Shown here: piece by piece, positions 39,701 to 48,375 of the stretch | Layout: the number at the start of each line of letters is the position of its first letter | Position numbering within the stretch: position 1 is the stretch's first letter | Source: Phalacrocorax aristotelis | Lineage: Eukaryota > Chordata > Aves > Suliformes > Phalacrocoracidae | Direction: 5' to 3' | NCBI RefSeq assembly: GCF_949628215.1 | Contig: NC_134311.1 | Location: forward strand, 19,840,582-19,904,581 | Length of the DNA stretch: 64,000 bases | Program-made: the position numbers and the translations under genes | Notes under the pieces: generated by a model | What the model saw: the letters and a program-made list of their open reading frames with translations, nothing else | What the model was told of the DNA's origin: nothing | The model's database searches: none

Positions 39701-42700
39701 CTCCCTTGCAAAAGGGTGACTTTCCACCTGGCAACACAACAAAGAAGCTACATTTTTACCACTCTAATGACTTTTGAACTGAGAGATAACCTAGTAAGTG
39801 ATGCTACTAATTGGGAAGTTGCCATGGAGAGAGAAAAGGGTGGTAAACAATAGGACCAGCAAATAATTTTTTTTCTCTTAACAAAAAGTACATTTAGCAC
39901 AGAGCTACGGTCCTGCCTCTCTGGAAGTGGGAAACTGCAAGTATTTCTAGTAAGACATAGAAAATTCATCCTACTGCAATAGCTTCCATGTGTCTATTGA
40001 GACACAGTCATGTTCTGTGCAGTCTTGTGTCCTTATGCCTGTCAAAAGACCACAACCCTGTGCTGTGCCAAACTTCTTGTTTTGAGAGAGCAACCGTTTC
40101 AACAGAAAGCTGTGCCAAGGCATGGCAGAGACTATTTCCTGACACAGTGTCAGCCAGAGAGAAATCAAGCCACCTTCCTTTATTTCAGACTTCCACAAAC
40201 TTCATGCAACAACATATTAGCTTGGCATGTTTTCGAGGGCCACCCTTATTTTCGTGATAGCAGAATCCAGTAGTGGGTAGAAGCATCTCTGAAATTCAGG
40301 CCTATCTTAAACATCAGTAAGGCTAAGTCTTGGAAATGAAAGGAGAAATGCCTAGAACACACCATATTTTAATGATTCAGTTTTAAAATGGTGTTTAAGA
40401 ATCAAATCAGTAAAATCCTCGTTCTGTTTGGCCAAAGTACAGGATGAACAAACAGTGAATAAAACTGGGGGGAGGGAGGCAGGGGTTGGTATTCGAGAGC
40501 TACTGATGAGTTTTTCCAGTGCATCATCAGCTGCTTTTTGTCAGTTACATCTGCGTATTTCTGTTCTCTCATTATCACATCCATTAAATGAGGCGATACA
40601 CAGTTCTGAGACATTTGAAAGCCAGAGACTGTCATGGGTTGCAGTCATTGCAAGTTTCAGGGATGTCTGTCTTTTTTATGACTGTGCAGTATCCTGCTGT
40701 GGTTTCCCTTGGCTGCCTGAGGGGTTCAAGAGGCATGGCCTGTCTCTGGAAATGCCCCCAGAGAGCCTCACTGAGAGAAACCTCGCAAGAAGAGAAATGA
40801 CTCATGGTGATATAAGGGACAGATTCCTCAGAAGTGCCTTCGGTAGCTATTTTTTCTATATGCATCACAGATGACCATCCTTCTTATTTTTCTCTATTTT
40901 TGACATGGAATAAGTAGTTCTCCTTACCACTGCATGGTTATCTGAGCTGCTGTGCACTTGGATATAATCGTCACAGGGAGCTCCAAATAGCTCCAGGTTT
41001 GGAGAGCTTCCAGGCTGGGCTGGCAAAACTGGGTGGGAGGTTTGAGCAGTGAGTGTGGCAGGCATGCTGCTGCCTCCCTTCAGGCCTGTTCTCCCTTTTT
41101 GCTGCCAGTCTGTTGTTTCCAAGACCGCACCTGGCCTGTCTCCCTACTGCCAGTGGTGTAGCACATGCCTGTGGTACTGTCTGGTTTTTGAAATCTGCTC
41201 TAAGCATCTGACAAACTGTACTGCTTTTTTGTTTGTTTGTGTCTGACACCAGCAAGGCATTTTTAAACGCACTCTCTGTCTTCTCTGTGATCAGAAAAGG
41301 CTACCTTTGCACAGGTAGCAGGCAGCATGGGTGTTCTTAAGCCCACTGGTGCCTGAGGAGGTGAGACGTGGCATTTGAAGAGGGTGATTTTAAGACTCTT
41401 GGCATTTCCATACTGTTGTTTTGTTGCCTCTTTAAAAAGTTCTATTATATATTAGTTGTTTTCCTTAGCAGGGCAACTCAGACCAGTGAGAGAGGCATGC
41501 GTTTGAATTGGGTTGGGGATTCTGCATGCCAATCTGACATAAGGTATAAGTTTAAACTGCTGATGAAAAGATAATTTATCTGCATTCCTTTTAAATGTCC
41601 AGCTGTTAGGTCCTGAGAGGAGTCAAATGCCTACAAAAAACAATCACATGTCACCCTGTTCAGCTGGAACTGGAAAAGGCAGGGGAGTGAGGGAACGTTC
41701 CAGGCTTAAAACAACTGGAGGATATTTAGGAAAGGGATTAGGAGTAAAGTGTGGGATGGAAGGTGTGTGCTTCCCCTTCAAAGCAGAGACTGTGCAGAAA
41801 GCTAGGGGCCATGGAAGGAGGTGCTCCTCCTCCTTTCCCTTCTCAAACCCCACGTGCCAGGGGGCTGGCCAGCCTGCATGGGTACCCATGCCCAGGAAAC
41901 CTCTGTCCCCCTGGCCTGGCTGCTGCATCAGGACTTTGGGTATGTGAAGCTCAGGGGCAGATGCTGAGCTGAAGCTAATGGTGCCCCTCCAACAGGGAAG
42001 ATAGAATTTGAAGGGGTCTGCTTCTAGCAGGCAATGCTCCCTGGTGGGTAAAGGATGTTCCTGGGGGTGGGAAGATGTAGGATAATCAGGCCCCAAAGAC
42101 CCTGACTCCTCTGCCTGGCTCTGGGAAATTTTTTACCTCCCAGTCTGGAAAGAGCTCGTTACTCCTCTTTTGCTCCAGATTTGGCAAGAGCTGTGGGTGC
42201 CCTTGACCCCAGGGCAGAGGGGTGATAGCTTGTGCTTTCACAAGAGGGGGAGTTAGATGGGTACACTCCAAGCCAGGGGCAGAAAAATCAACTTTCTGCA
42301 TGCCAGGGAAGAGCAGCTTCCTGTTTGCAGCACTGGGGAATTCTCGGTGAAACGAGCAAGTGCAGGAAAATCCGCCTGGGAAGACTTCTGGCATATGAAA
42401 CCTGAACATGTCTGGAAAAGCCCAGACAGGAGGGAAAATATAAGGTGCTCAAGACCTTGCTTACATTATTCTGGGCCAAACATGGTGCCATTGTGTGGAG
42501 GCCAAACTGACAGAAATTGTAGAAATGTGCCTGATGTTACATAGTTTCCTTTACAGCTCTGGCAGTATTCCCCACTCTCTGCAGCAGTAGCCTTGAAACC
42601 AGAGAAAATGTTAGGCCCTGTCCCCTTGCCTTACTATTCAAACTATCCTGTAGGTCTGAAACAAAAAGCCCTTGAAAACTGCTTAGCAACTGCCTGCTGA

Positions 42701-45700
42701 GTGTTTTGATTGTGAAAATACAAAACAAAAGTCTTTGTAACTAGTATGTTGGGTGTTTCACTGAAAATAGTGTTTTTTAGCAGATGCAGGAATAGGCCAT
42801 AGGCCTCTGAATACACTTATTCTGATCTTTTCCTTGGAAAGGGAGCAGTCAGGGATTTCCCCAGCTGACTTCTTGAGTGCCCCACAGCAGAGAGCCCTTG
42901 TGTTGGAAGCAAGCCACGCCCTCAGATCATAAGCTTGTTCCCTCTTCTGGGAATACATGCTCGTCTTCTCTGTTCGCACAAGGTGCCACGGCTGTGTGCT
43001 CTGCAGCTCCAGCGTCAGCAGCCAGCTGGAAGAGGAACTGTTGGAAGCAAAAGCTGTGCTGACTTCTGCAGTTCGATTGAGTTGGGGGCTCACAGAAATT
43101 GTGTGCTCCTAAAAATACTTGCTTCTTCTTCCCTCTTCCCATCAAAATACATACATAAATACTTTCTCAGGATCTGTACTGGTACAGGCCTGGGGCATGA
43201 CAGCAGTGTGAGTTTGGCACATAAGTTTCTGTGTGAATTTGCTTTTCAGACTCTGGAAGACTATCTGGCAACAGAAGGCCATGCCACAGCCATGCAACGA
43301 TCCCTACCGGGAGGATGTTCATATGGTTGTCACATCAAATGCAGTTCCATCACTGGTTCACAGCTTTGACATGTTCTTATCCTAGGAAAATGTGGCATAT
43401 GACTAGGACTATTATTTTAAAATATTCTGTCTTACTAAGCCTGTAGTGGCTGATTCTTCATATGCTGCTGATTTATAATAGCAATCAGGAAAGTGAAGCA
43501 GTGCTAGAAATCTCGTAAAGACAGCTAACCCTGTAATGCATTAAAGGAATCCAAACAGCCCCATGGGATTCATTATTACTCCAGTGCACAGCCCAACTAA
43601 GCAATCAGTTTTGGAGGGACACACATACGGACAATTCTTTCTCGCCAAACTGAGATAATTAGTGATAGAAATGGAGAGAAGTGGGATGAGTTAGCATTAT
43701 GAGCCATGGGATTTTTACAAAGGGGTAGAGTATTTGCTGGCCAGCCAGTAAGGTACAGCTCTGAGGTCTCTCATCTGCTGCTAAAATAGAAAGTACAGCA
43801 CTCTGGGGAAAACCTTACATGTTTTTTGCATGTAGTAGTCATTAACCAAGTGTATATGCATCTCCATTTCCCAGACTCAAACAAGGTATTTACTGTGCCT
43901 TCACTCTTGCTGCTACGTCTGTCTACTCAGGTGTTACTTGTTCTGAGAAATGCATCTTGAAGTAAAGATATTTAGGCATGTTTTAAATTGGGAACAGTAA
44001 ATATAAAAATAGATCACTACATGTTGTTTTGTAAGATTTTGGGACATTTCAGCACATGCAATCAAACCACCCATTGCTTTTGCAGAGATTAAGGTGGGAG
44101 TAGGCACTAGGTAGTGCTGTTTTCACTGACTTAAAGACATCAAGAAAAGCCAAAAGCACTGTGTGGATCTTCTCAGCTCAAGGAATCCATGTGTTTTACT
44201 GGTGTAAACGTAGATTTAAGGCATCTAGAGATTTGAAGGATTACCTACTGTTACCTGTTTAGCTAGATGATTCAGAACTAGCATCTGAAGATTGTTTAAC
44301 TAGCCTGTGGAGGCCCAGGGTGCTTACCACTCTGCTGGCTCTGTATCTTTGGCAAGCAGCAAGACAAGGATGTTATAGGCCAAATATAAAAACATACTTC
44401 TTGACGTTTAGCTGAGTTCAGACAGAACATGACTGGTTGAAAGGTGTGAGTGCAAAAAACAGACAAAAGGTGATGTAATATTTTTATCAGGTAACAGTCA
44501 CCATAGTAACAAAACTTTACCATGCATGACAAGTTTGTCCAAGTCAGTCCACTGTGTTTCTTTTCCATAGAGCTTTTGTTACAGCAGGTGTGTTAAGGAC
44601 TTCAGCTGCAGTAAACTGTGGCTCTTTCCCATGGGGCTGTGTGTAGTGTTTTCTTGCACGTAATGTTAATCTCACATAATTTTTAGTTTTCTCTCCCCAT
44701 CCAAATACCGCAAATGTTTATTCCATTGGACTTGCTGTTCATGCTGGATCACAGTGCTGGGCACAGTGCTACTGAGCCTTCCCCAGAGCCTCTGGCTGTG
44801 GTGTCCTTTGAAGCAGGCAAGCACCAGATTTACCTTACTCTGTTCTGTCATATCAGTAGTGCCACACAAATGTTAGTTAATGGGTCTGGCCTCTGCCAGG
44901 TCTGATCTTTTCTAATTCTTCTTCTGTTGCGAGTAGAAACTGGGTTTTTTTTGTTCCTGTTTTCTCTAAAGAACACAGATTTTGACTGTAGACTGTGCTG
45001 AGTCTTTCTGACTGATAAGATAGGATATGAAAATAAAATTTATATTTGGGGTGGGTGGCAGTGAGCTTTCAACAGCTGGGGAGAAAGATTGCGTAATTTG
45101 AAATCTGAGAGTATGTTACTTCAGTGAAAGGACGCATAAAGATTACTGGTGATTCTTCATCAACAAGGCCCCTCTTATGTCCTTTTTAATTTGGGCAGTA
45201 AACCAGCGTCTGCAGTGTGTGGGGATAAACTGCTAACTTGGAATATTTCCCCGGCTGACTTTGTCAAAGCCCTTCTGTTGCTGAAGCCGGGCACAGTGAA
45301 ACATGCCACATGTGCTCTCCTTGTCTCTGGTTATAAAATGCTGCCGTTGCCAGGCCAGCCTCGGAACTGCGGCCTGGCGAGCTGAGTTGTGAGGAGCGTC
45401 CCTGTGGTCTGCGCAGAGCTGAGGAAGCTTTCACAAACTCTAGTGTATTCATTCCTATGTGGCTCCGTGGACTTAGGTGGGAGCTAGTTGTAGTCTTGTT
45501 ACTGAGATGAAATCCAATTTACTCACTTAACAGCACGACAACAAAAACAGGAGGGAAAAGCAAAGCACTGCAAAGGAGTTCTAGGCAGCAAAGCATGGAC
45601 AAATTTTATCCATACATGCAAAGTTCCCAAGTGTAAGGTTCGACACTAAAATCTTAACTTTGCCCCTGTTTAGCCCAGATCCATGTCATTCTTATCTCCC

Positions 45701-48375
45701 CCCCTTTTTTTTTTATTTTCAAACCTGAAGTTTTTCTCTCTGGGCTGTATATGTGATGAGGATGGGTCACAGAGGAAGACTCCTAGGTCACCACGTCAGC
45801 ACCCCTGCACAAAAGGTGGGACAGTCTTTATGCCTGTATAGGAGCAGGCTGTGGGCAGACATTGGCTCTGTAGCAGGGAACTCCCCAGGAATAAGCTGGG
45901 AAATGCTTTTTAAAGCCAGCTTAAACCCCAAGCTGTAATGCTTAGTCCTCCCCCGAACTTCTCCCTTGCTTGCTTTTTCCCCCACTCATAGAGATATTTG
46001 TAACGTAAAAATATTATAAGGCATCTGACTTCCATTTTGGCATGCTTCATGTAATTAGGTTTTGGTTCATAACTTGTAAGTAAGTATTGGTGACTGTATC
46101 AGCATTTTAAACCTCACTACTGTGGATTATTTGAATCCAAAAGAGTACCTCAAAAAAGAAAATGCTTGTGCTCTCTCTTCTGTATTTCTTCTGCTTGCTC
46201 TTTTCTGCCTGTACTCCCCTTTCTTGTTCTTCTTCGGTTTCCCACTGCCACATGGACTGGACTTACTGGCTGCTAAAAAAACCTAGTGATCCACTATAAT
46301 ACAGACTGTAGTATAAATTACTTGGGTAAATTTGAGGCAGTAACTGAAATCAATGGAATTATACTCAGGGTGGTGAAACACAGGTCCAGGTTGCCTAGAG
46401 AGGTAGCAGAGGCCCCATCCCTGGAAACATTCAAGGTCAGGCTGGACGGGGCTCTGGGCCACCTGATCTAGTTGAAGATGTCCCTGCTCACTGCAGGGGA
46501 GTGGTTTAAATGACCTTTAAAGGTCCCTTCCAACCCAAACCATTCTATGATTCGATAGTAATTTCTGAGTAAAAGAAACTTGTTTAGTAAACTGTCTTTA
46601 ATAGCAGTCCTTCTATGCTATTATTAATTAAAATTCCTGTATGATTACGATGATGTTTGATTTCCCTTGGTAGTTTTCTTTTCTCTCTCATTCAAGACAC
46701 AATGGGTGGCATGTGCCAGGTATTAATTTTTAATTATGTATCTTTGTGATTATTTCTTAGTTTGATTCAATACACTAGTCACTAGTGAAGTTTGTTTTCT
46801 CTTTTATTTGCTGCATCTCTGATCCTATGTTCTAAAATGGTGAATGTTACAAAAATCGTTTGTGGAAAAGTTTAATGTAAGAACTACCACCTGTATTATC
46901 CAAGTAGTTGTAAGGAAAATATTTTCGGCTTGTCAATCCAGCAGAGGACAACCATTCATGCACTTGCAAACCAAAGTGTTATTTCACTTTTGAAAATGGT
47001 TTTCTCCCTCCTTTTCCCCTGATCCAGGGAGAAGAAACTGAAAGCTAGAGTGCAAGAGTTAGTGAGTGCTTTGGAGAGACTCACAAAGAGCAGCGAAATC
47101 AGACATCAGCAGTCTGCAGAATTTGTTAATGACCTTAAAAGGGCAAACAGGTAAAGGATCTACCAGCAGAGGGATGCATGACTGATTTTTTTTTTTTTTT
47201 TTTTTTTTGCCATGTTGTGGTAACACACTGTAATCCTCCCCCTACCGTAACGAGCAGTTTCTGCATCCTTGCATTAACCTTAAGGTTAGAGATAGGGGAG
47301 GTATAGACCTCCAGTGCAGGACACTGAAAACTACATAGCGAAGAAGAGTGGGGGAAATGGGTTAATTTTAACTGAGTTACTAGTAAATGCATTATTATTA
47401 AAACAAACCAAAACCTCCGTTTAGTCAGATTTATTAATCTGTTATTTTGTTAAAATTGTTCCCTTTTCTTTGGCTCCAGCCTCTTTATTAATAAACTGGC
47501 TTTGATAATCACACTTAAGTTTTATTGCTCACTCAGATTTTATTTGCACTGTATTTGGATGGACTGCGAATATGGAGGACTGTAGCTGCCCTTCCTGCAA
47601 GGACCCTATTGCTGACAATATAGTTTTCATTGATAAATTATCCTTGAAAGCCCTTGTGGTGAGGAGCAGTACCCATCTAAGGCTTTCCTACCGAGTCAAG
47701 GTGGGGGCACAAAAGATACTTAGCAGGACCTAGTCAGAACAAGATGCCATCCTCTGAATATAACTGTTACTTTTTAAATGGAAAATGCAAGATTAGTGGA
47801 TTGTAATTACAAAATCGATTTTGTAAACAGATTCTGGCCATGCAATGTTTTTGTAAATCATCACATGTTTAATGTTGTGGTACACAGACTCACAAACAGT
47901 GCTCTGCAAAGCCATCATCAGCAACCTCTAGCTGGCTCTTTGAACCATGTTTAAAAATGTTTTCAGTAACTCGTTTACGGGTGAAGGTGTGTGTGTGCCC
48001 CAGAAAAGATACAGAGATTGCCATTGATCTGGGTTTGGATCTAATGTGCTTTAAAGTACTAGTAAATTTTAGGAAGATGATCAGTACCCAAACTTTGGAG
48101 TTCCCTGAAGGGGGGGGTTTGGGGTGGATTTTTGTAGCACCTGCTATGAACAAGCCTTTTTGAATGACCTTGTATTGCCTTGTATTTCTAACAGCAACTT
48201 GGTAGCGGCTTATGAAAAAGCAAAGAAGAAGCATCAAAATAAGCTGAAGAAGCTGGAATCGCAAATGATGGCCATGGTGGAGAGACATGAAACTCAAGTA
48301 AGAATGCTCAAACAAAGAATAGCTTTACTAGAAGAAGAGAACTCTAGACCACACGCCAATGAAACTTCACTTTAA
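9616..48375 (+). CDS. MCC: MCC, colorectal mutant cancer protein; C-terminal eleven exons (spliced, partial)
   Basis: The joined exons 9616-9762, 10085-10174, 10860-11008, 12751-12891, 14098-14198, 16786-16969, 24879-25113, 31177-31383, 32354-32451, 47028-47150 and 48195-48375 give one open frame of 551 residues plus TAA (1656 nt). All ten internal junctions are GT-AG and every phase matches. I recognise the protein as MCC: VRELQTRLQSVQATGPSSP at the start, IAERVKLSKTRSESSSSDRP, and the end ...NSRPHANETSL. The fragment would be roughly residues 279-829 of the short human isoform; the N-terminal exons lie upstream of the window. Visible parts are a Ser-rich linker (about 15-80), coiled coil around the MCC/USHBP1-type PDZ-binding region (about 105-205), long coiled coils (about 285-405 and 450-540), and a final E-T-S-L class I PDZ ligand. 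In the family, MCC is a cytoplasmic and membrane-associated scaffold linked to Scribble/NHERF-type PDZ proteins and to restraint of beta-catenin signalling. No frameshift or internal stop is seen, so the gene looks intact. Confidence 0.97.
10085..10174 (+). CDS. MCC: MCC exon b, 30 codons
   Basis: Acceptor ttacag, donor gtaagg, 90 nt, phase 0 both ends. It encodes IAERVKLSKTRSESSSSDRP and then VLGSEISSIG, a basic and Ser-rich stretch conserved in vertebrate MCC. The run KLSKTRSESSSS is a plausible phosphorylated linker, which is inference from composition only. The intron before it (9763-10084) is 322 bp. Confidence 0.96.
10860..11008 (+). CDS. MCC: MCC exon c
   Basis: Acceptor tgtgcag, donor gtacgg, 149 nt. 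It starts in phase 0 and ends with two bases (AG) of a Ser codon completed by the next exon. It encodes VSSTVAEHLAHSLQDCSNIQ and the following EIFQTLYSHG...SKIREFEVETERLN. This is the helical lead-in to the conserved coiled-coil region named for MCC/USHBP1 PDZ binding. Confidence 0.96.
12751..12891 (+). CDS. MCC: MCC exon d
   Basis: Acceptor ttctacag, donor gtatgt, 141 nt. The first C completes the split Ser codon and the exon ends on AG of another Ser codon. It encodes RIEHLKSQNDLLTITLEECK and then SNAERMSMLVGKYESNATALRLALQY. Leucines at heptad spacing support a coiled coil. It is the core of the family-defining conserved block. Confidence 0.96.
14098..14198 (+). CDS. MCC: MCC exon e
   Basis: Acceptor ctttcag, donor gtaaga, 101 nt. 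It encodes SEQCIEAYELLLALAESEQS and then LILGQFRAAGVGSV, with one base of a Gly codon carried into the next exon. As I recall the human protein, the exon e/f junction differs by about one residue (GVGSSPGDQ against GVGSVGDQ), so this border is mildly variable. The reading frame is kept. Confidence 0.95.
16786..16969 (+). CDS. MCC: MCC exon f
   Basis: Acceptor aaactag, donor gtaact, 184 nt. The first two bases complete Gly and the exon ends on AG of Ser. It encodes GDQIGDENVTQMLKRAHDCR, then KTAENAAKALLMKLDGSCGG and ...CSVQPWESLSSNSHT. The Ala-rich helix KTAENAAKALLMKLD is conserved. A CR1 repeat begins about 85 bp after the donor. Confidence 0.95.
17055..17820 (+). mobile_element. CR1 LINE fragment, 3' end
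   Basis: The sequence shows the end of the CR1 reverse-transcriptase ORF (frame 17004-17339, with LGREWIESSPEEKDLGVLVD and ANHILGCIKRSVASRSREV). After it come the usual CR1 3' part (tggagcaagtccagaggagg, ...gaccttataggagccttc, ggtcccttccaacccaaac) and the terminal octamer repeat attctatgattctat. It is truncated at its 5' end, as most CR1 copies are, and its frame degrades after about 17330. It lies in sense with MCC, starting about 85 bp after exon f. Confidence 0.93.
19317..19341 (+). other. G-quadruplex motif
   Basis: Four G-runs (6, 3, 4 and 5 G) are separated by loops CCA, CT and CT, matching the G3+N1-7 pattern with short loops. It lies on the sense strand of the MCC transcript. Such short loops favour stable folding; whether it acts on anything is unknown. 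Confidence 0.7.
22660..22757. repeat. A-rich tract and CAGG-type simple repeat
   Basis: A tract of about 15 A with interruptions ends near 22685. It is followed after about 50 bp by three tandem CAGG units with degenerate copies (cagacaggcaggcaggcagc). Simple sequence only. Confidence 0.7.
24879..25113 (+). CDS. MCC: MCC exon g
   Basis: Acceptor tctttccag, donor gtattt, 235 nt, ending in phase 0. It encodes STTSSTASSCDTEFTKEDEQ, then RLKDYIQQLKNDRAAVKLTM and LELESIHIDPLSYDVKPRGD...LMQELMAMK. A Ser/Thr-rich linker passes into a long charged coiled coil. The preceding intron (16970-24878) is 7.9 kb. Confidence 0.97.
25114..31176 (+). other. MCC intron g-h, no gene seen
   Basis: 6.1 kb of AT-rich intron. 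No recognisable transposon, RNA gene or conserved-looking open frame was found. Exon h follows directly after the acceptor at 31175-31176. Confidence 0.65.
31177..31383 (+). CDS. MCC: MCC exon h
   Basis: Acceptor tcaacag, donor gtcagg, 207 nt, 69 codons, phase 0 at both ends. It encodes EEMAELKAQLYLLEKEKKAL, then ELKLSTREAQEQAYLVHIEH and LKSEVEEQKEQRMRSLSSTS. It is almost entirely heptad-patterned coiled coil followed by a Ser-rich break. Because it is symmetric in phase, skipping it would keep the frame. Confidence 0.97.
31384..32353 (+). other. MCC intron h-i, no gene seen
   Basis: 970 bp intron with donor gtcagg and acceptor cctcag. The open frame running on from exon h into it (to about 31578) is only read-through and has no protein character. 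Confidence 0.7.
32354..32451 (+). CDS. MCC: MCC exon i (lineage-variable linker)
   Basis: Acceptor cctcag, donor gtaagt, 98 nt, ending with two bases of an Arg codon. It encodes ECSDDTATTLTLPELRPYNE and then SELTAELTNALR. The neighbouring exons look nearly identical to mammalian MCC, but this one, apart from its E-L-x-x-E-x-T-N-A-x-R end, differs clearly from the human sequence as I recall it. It is a flexible link between two coiled coils. The frame and splice sites are sound. Confidence 0.93.
35036..35459 (-). pseudogene. Retroviral connection domain and start of RNase H, truncated
   Basis: Pieces 35247-35459 and 35036-35275 (- strand) continue pol through the connection domain to the first strand of RNase H. 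The first catalytic Asp is recognisable (LFID) although the following Gly is changed. Similarity fades near 35036, and no integrase or env can be seen below it, so the element is truncated here. Confidence 0.75.
35525..36239 (-). pseudogene. Retroviral reverse transcriptase, palm and thumb
   Basis: On the - strand the motif VLDLKDAFFCIPL with the first catalytic Asp is at about 36190-36232 and LPQGFKNSPTSF at about 36080-36115. The second catalytic motif, at 36003-36014, reads His-Val-Asp-Asp instead of Tyr-Val-Asp-Asp. The thumb and connection follow in the pieces 35730-36011 and 35525-35788, split by a frameshift. The Asp residues remain but the frame is broken several times. Confidence 0.88.
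36240..36769 (-). pseudogene. Retroviral pol: protease end and start of reverse transcriptase
   Basis: Two open pieces, 36443-36769 and 36240-36446, in different frames. The first ends in the basic lead-in of reverse transcriptase (RQKHYPLKLE). The second continues the fingers region with the conserved PxLPVKKP and YRLVQDLRAIN motifs. A frameshift lies near 36.44-36.47 kb. Confidence 0.85.
36850..36975 (-). pseudogene. Retroviral protease remnant with altered active site
   Basis: The - strand reads FLVDTRA around 36923-36931 with following protease-like sequence. The aspartic protease signature is D-T/S-G; here the Gly is Arg (AGA). The change would be expected to abolish the active-site loop. 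The frame is interrupted before the next pol piece. Confidence 0.75.
37085..37126 (-). pseudogene. Retroviral nucleocapsid zinc knuckle, last Cys replaced by stop
   Basis: The - strand encodes Cys-x2-Cys-x4-His-x4 followed by TGA (37085-37087) exactly where the fourth zinc ligand should be. The other three ligands are present. The single knuckle fits a gammaretrovirus-type nucleocapsid. Confidence 0.85.
37266..38220 (-). pseudogene. Retroviral gag, p12/capsid region (broken in three frames)
   Basis: Three overlapping open pieces on the - strand (38020-38220, 37451-38134 and 37266-37451) carry consecutive parts of one Gag chain. The pieces include a Pro/Arg-rich linker and then a helical capsid-like part with WxELAAIY and a C-terminal helix-rich segment. 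Frameshifts lie near 38.06-38.13 kb and near 37.46 kb. The identification rests on order, composition and resemblance to avian gammaretrovirus-like Gag. Confidence 0.7.
38230..38528 (-). pseudogene. Retroviral gag, matrix region (broken)
   Basis: An ATG at 38526-38528 (- strand) begins Met-Gly, the myristoylation context normal for gammaretroviral Gag. The frame then runs into a stop within about ten codons. A matrix-like sequence continues in another frame from about 38510 downwards. A second, in-frame TGA is at 38254-38256. Both are inactivating. Confidence 0.6.
38669..38913 (-). other. Three tRNA T-arm / Pol III B-box-like motifs in the retroviral leader
   Basis: The - strand has GTGGGTTTGAGTCCCAC (38669-38685), CTGGATTCGAGTCCCAG (38878-38894) and CTGGGTTCAAGTCCTGG (38897-38913). 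Each contains a match or near match to the B-box consensus GGTTCRANTCC. The first two can form near-perfect 5-bp stems with a 7-base loop like a tRNA T-arm. I see no complete tRNA around them. They could be relics of tRNA-derived sequence or coincidence. Confidence 0.45.
38930..39390 (-). repeat. Probable single LTR of the endogenous retrovirus (approximate)
   Basis: Just upstream of the leader, the - strand reads gagttataaagggaaataaa, a TATA-like box closely followed by AATAAA (plus-strand positions about 38983-39002). The compact spacing is typical of gammaretroviral R regions. I could not define the TG...CA ends or a clear tRNA primer-binding site, so the coordinates are rough. Confidence 0.4.
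39457..39492. repeat. (TA)n(CA)n microsatellite
   Basis: Alternating atatatata followed by about ten CA units and then cgtgtgtg. It is a purine-pyrimidine alternating tract just outside the retroviral remnant and probably length-variable. Confidence 0.85.
46368..46556 (+). mobile_element. CR1 LINE 3' tail
   Basis: It matches the standard CR1 end: ggttgcctagagaggtagca, catccctggaaacattcaag, gatgtccctgctcactgcag, ggtcccttccaacccaaacc and the terminal attctatgattcgat. Only the last about 190 bp remain, a 5'-truncated insertion in MCC sense. Confidence 0.92.
47028..47150 (+). CDS. MCC: MCC exon j
   Basis: Acceptor gatccag, donor gtaaag, 123 nt. It completes the split Arg codon, then encodes EKKLKARVQELVSALERLTK and SSEIRHQQSAEFVNDLKRAN, ending on AG of Ser. 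It forms the start of the last coiled coil. It is separated from exon i by a 14.6 kb intron holding the endogenous retrovirus. A run of 23 T lies 36 bp past its donor. Confidence 0.96.
47151..48194 (+). other. MCC intron j-k
   Basis: 1.04 kb intron with donor gtaaag and acceptor taacag. Its only notable part is the T23 run at 47186-47208. No gene was seen. Confidence 0.7.
47186..47208. repeat. Poly(T) run of 23
   Basis: An uninterrupted run of 23 T beginning 36 bp after the exon j donor. It is probably a length-variable simple repeat; a U-rich element this close to a donor could bind TIA1-type factors, which is speculation. Confidence 0.85.
48195..48375 (+). CDS. MCC: MCC terminal coding exon k, stop TAA
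   Basis: Acceptor ctaacag; 181 nt to TAA at 48373-48375. It encodes NLVAAYEKAKKKHQNKLKKL, then ESQMMAMVERHETQVRMLKQ and RIALLEEENSRPHANETSL. The chain ends in E-T-S-L, which fits the class I PDZ ligand S/T-x-hydrophobic known for MCC binding to polarity scaffolds. The human end, as I recall, is PHTNETSL, so one residue differs just before the ligand. Confidence 0.97.

Larger units (their letters stand above)
32452..47027 (+). other. MCC intron i-j, 14.6 kb, with retroviral insertion
   Basis: The largest intron in the window. It carries the - strand endogenous retrovirus (about 35036-39390), a TA/CA dinucleotide tract next to it, and a CR1 3' tail (46368-46556). The parts at 32.5-35.0, 39.5-46.3 and 46.6-47.0 kb show no gene. 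The region 41.6-43.3 kb is richer in GC than its surroundings and has open frames up to 150 codons, but none with recognisable features. Confidence 0.7.

Noticed and set aside
40428..40874. 148-codon open frame on the + strand in intron i-j
   Set aside because: No recognisable motif, and no splice or promoter signal supports it.
41644..42096. 150-codon open frame on the - strand in a GC-richer part of intron i-j
   Set aside because: Pro/Leu-rich composition is expected from GC-richer non-coding sequence; overlapping frames on both strands are equally open and none has a recognisable domain. It could be part of an unannotated non-coding RNA, but nothing in the sequence shows this.
9763..47027. 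A nested TSSK1-type kinase retrogene, as occurs inside human MCC
   Set aside because: No intronless kinase-like open frame was seen in any MCC intron here.
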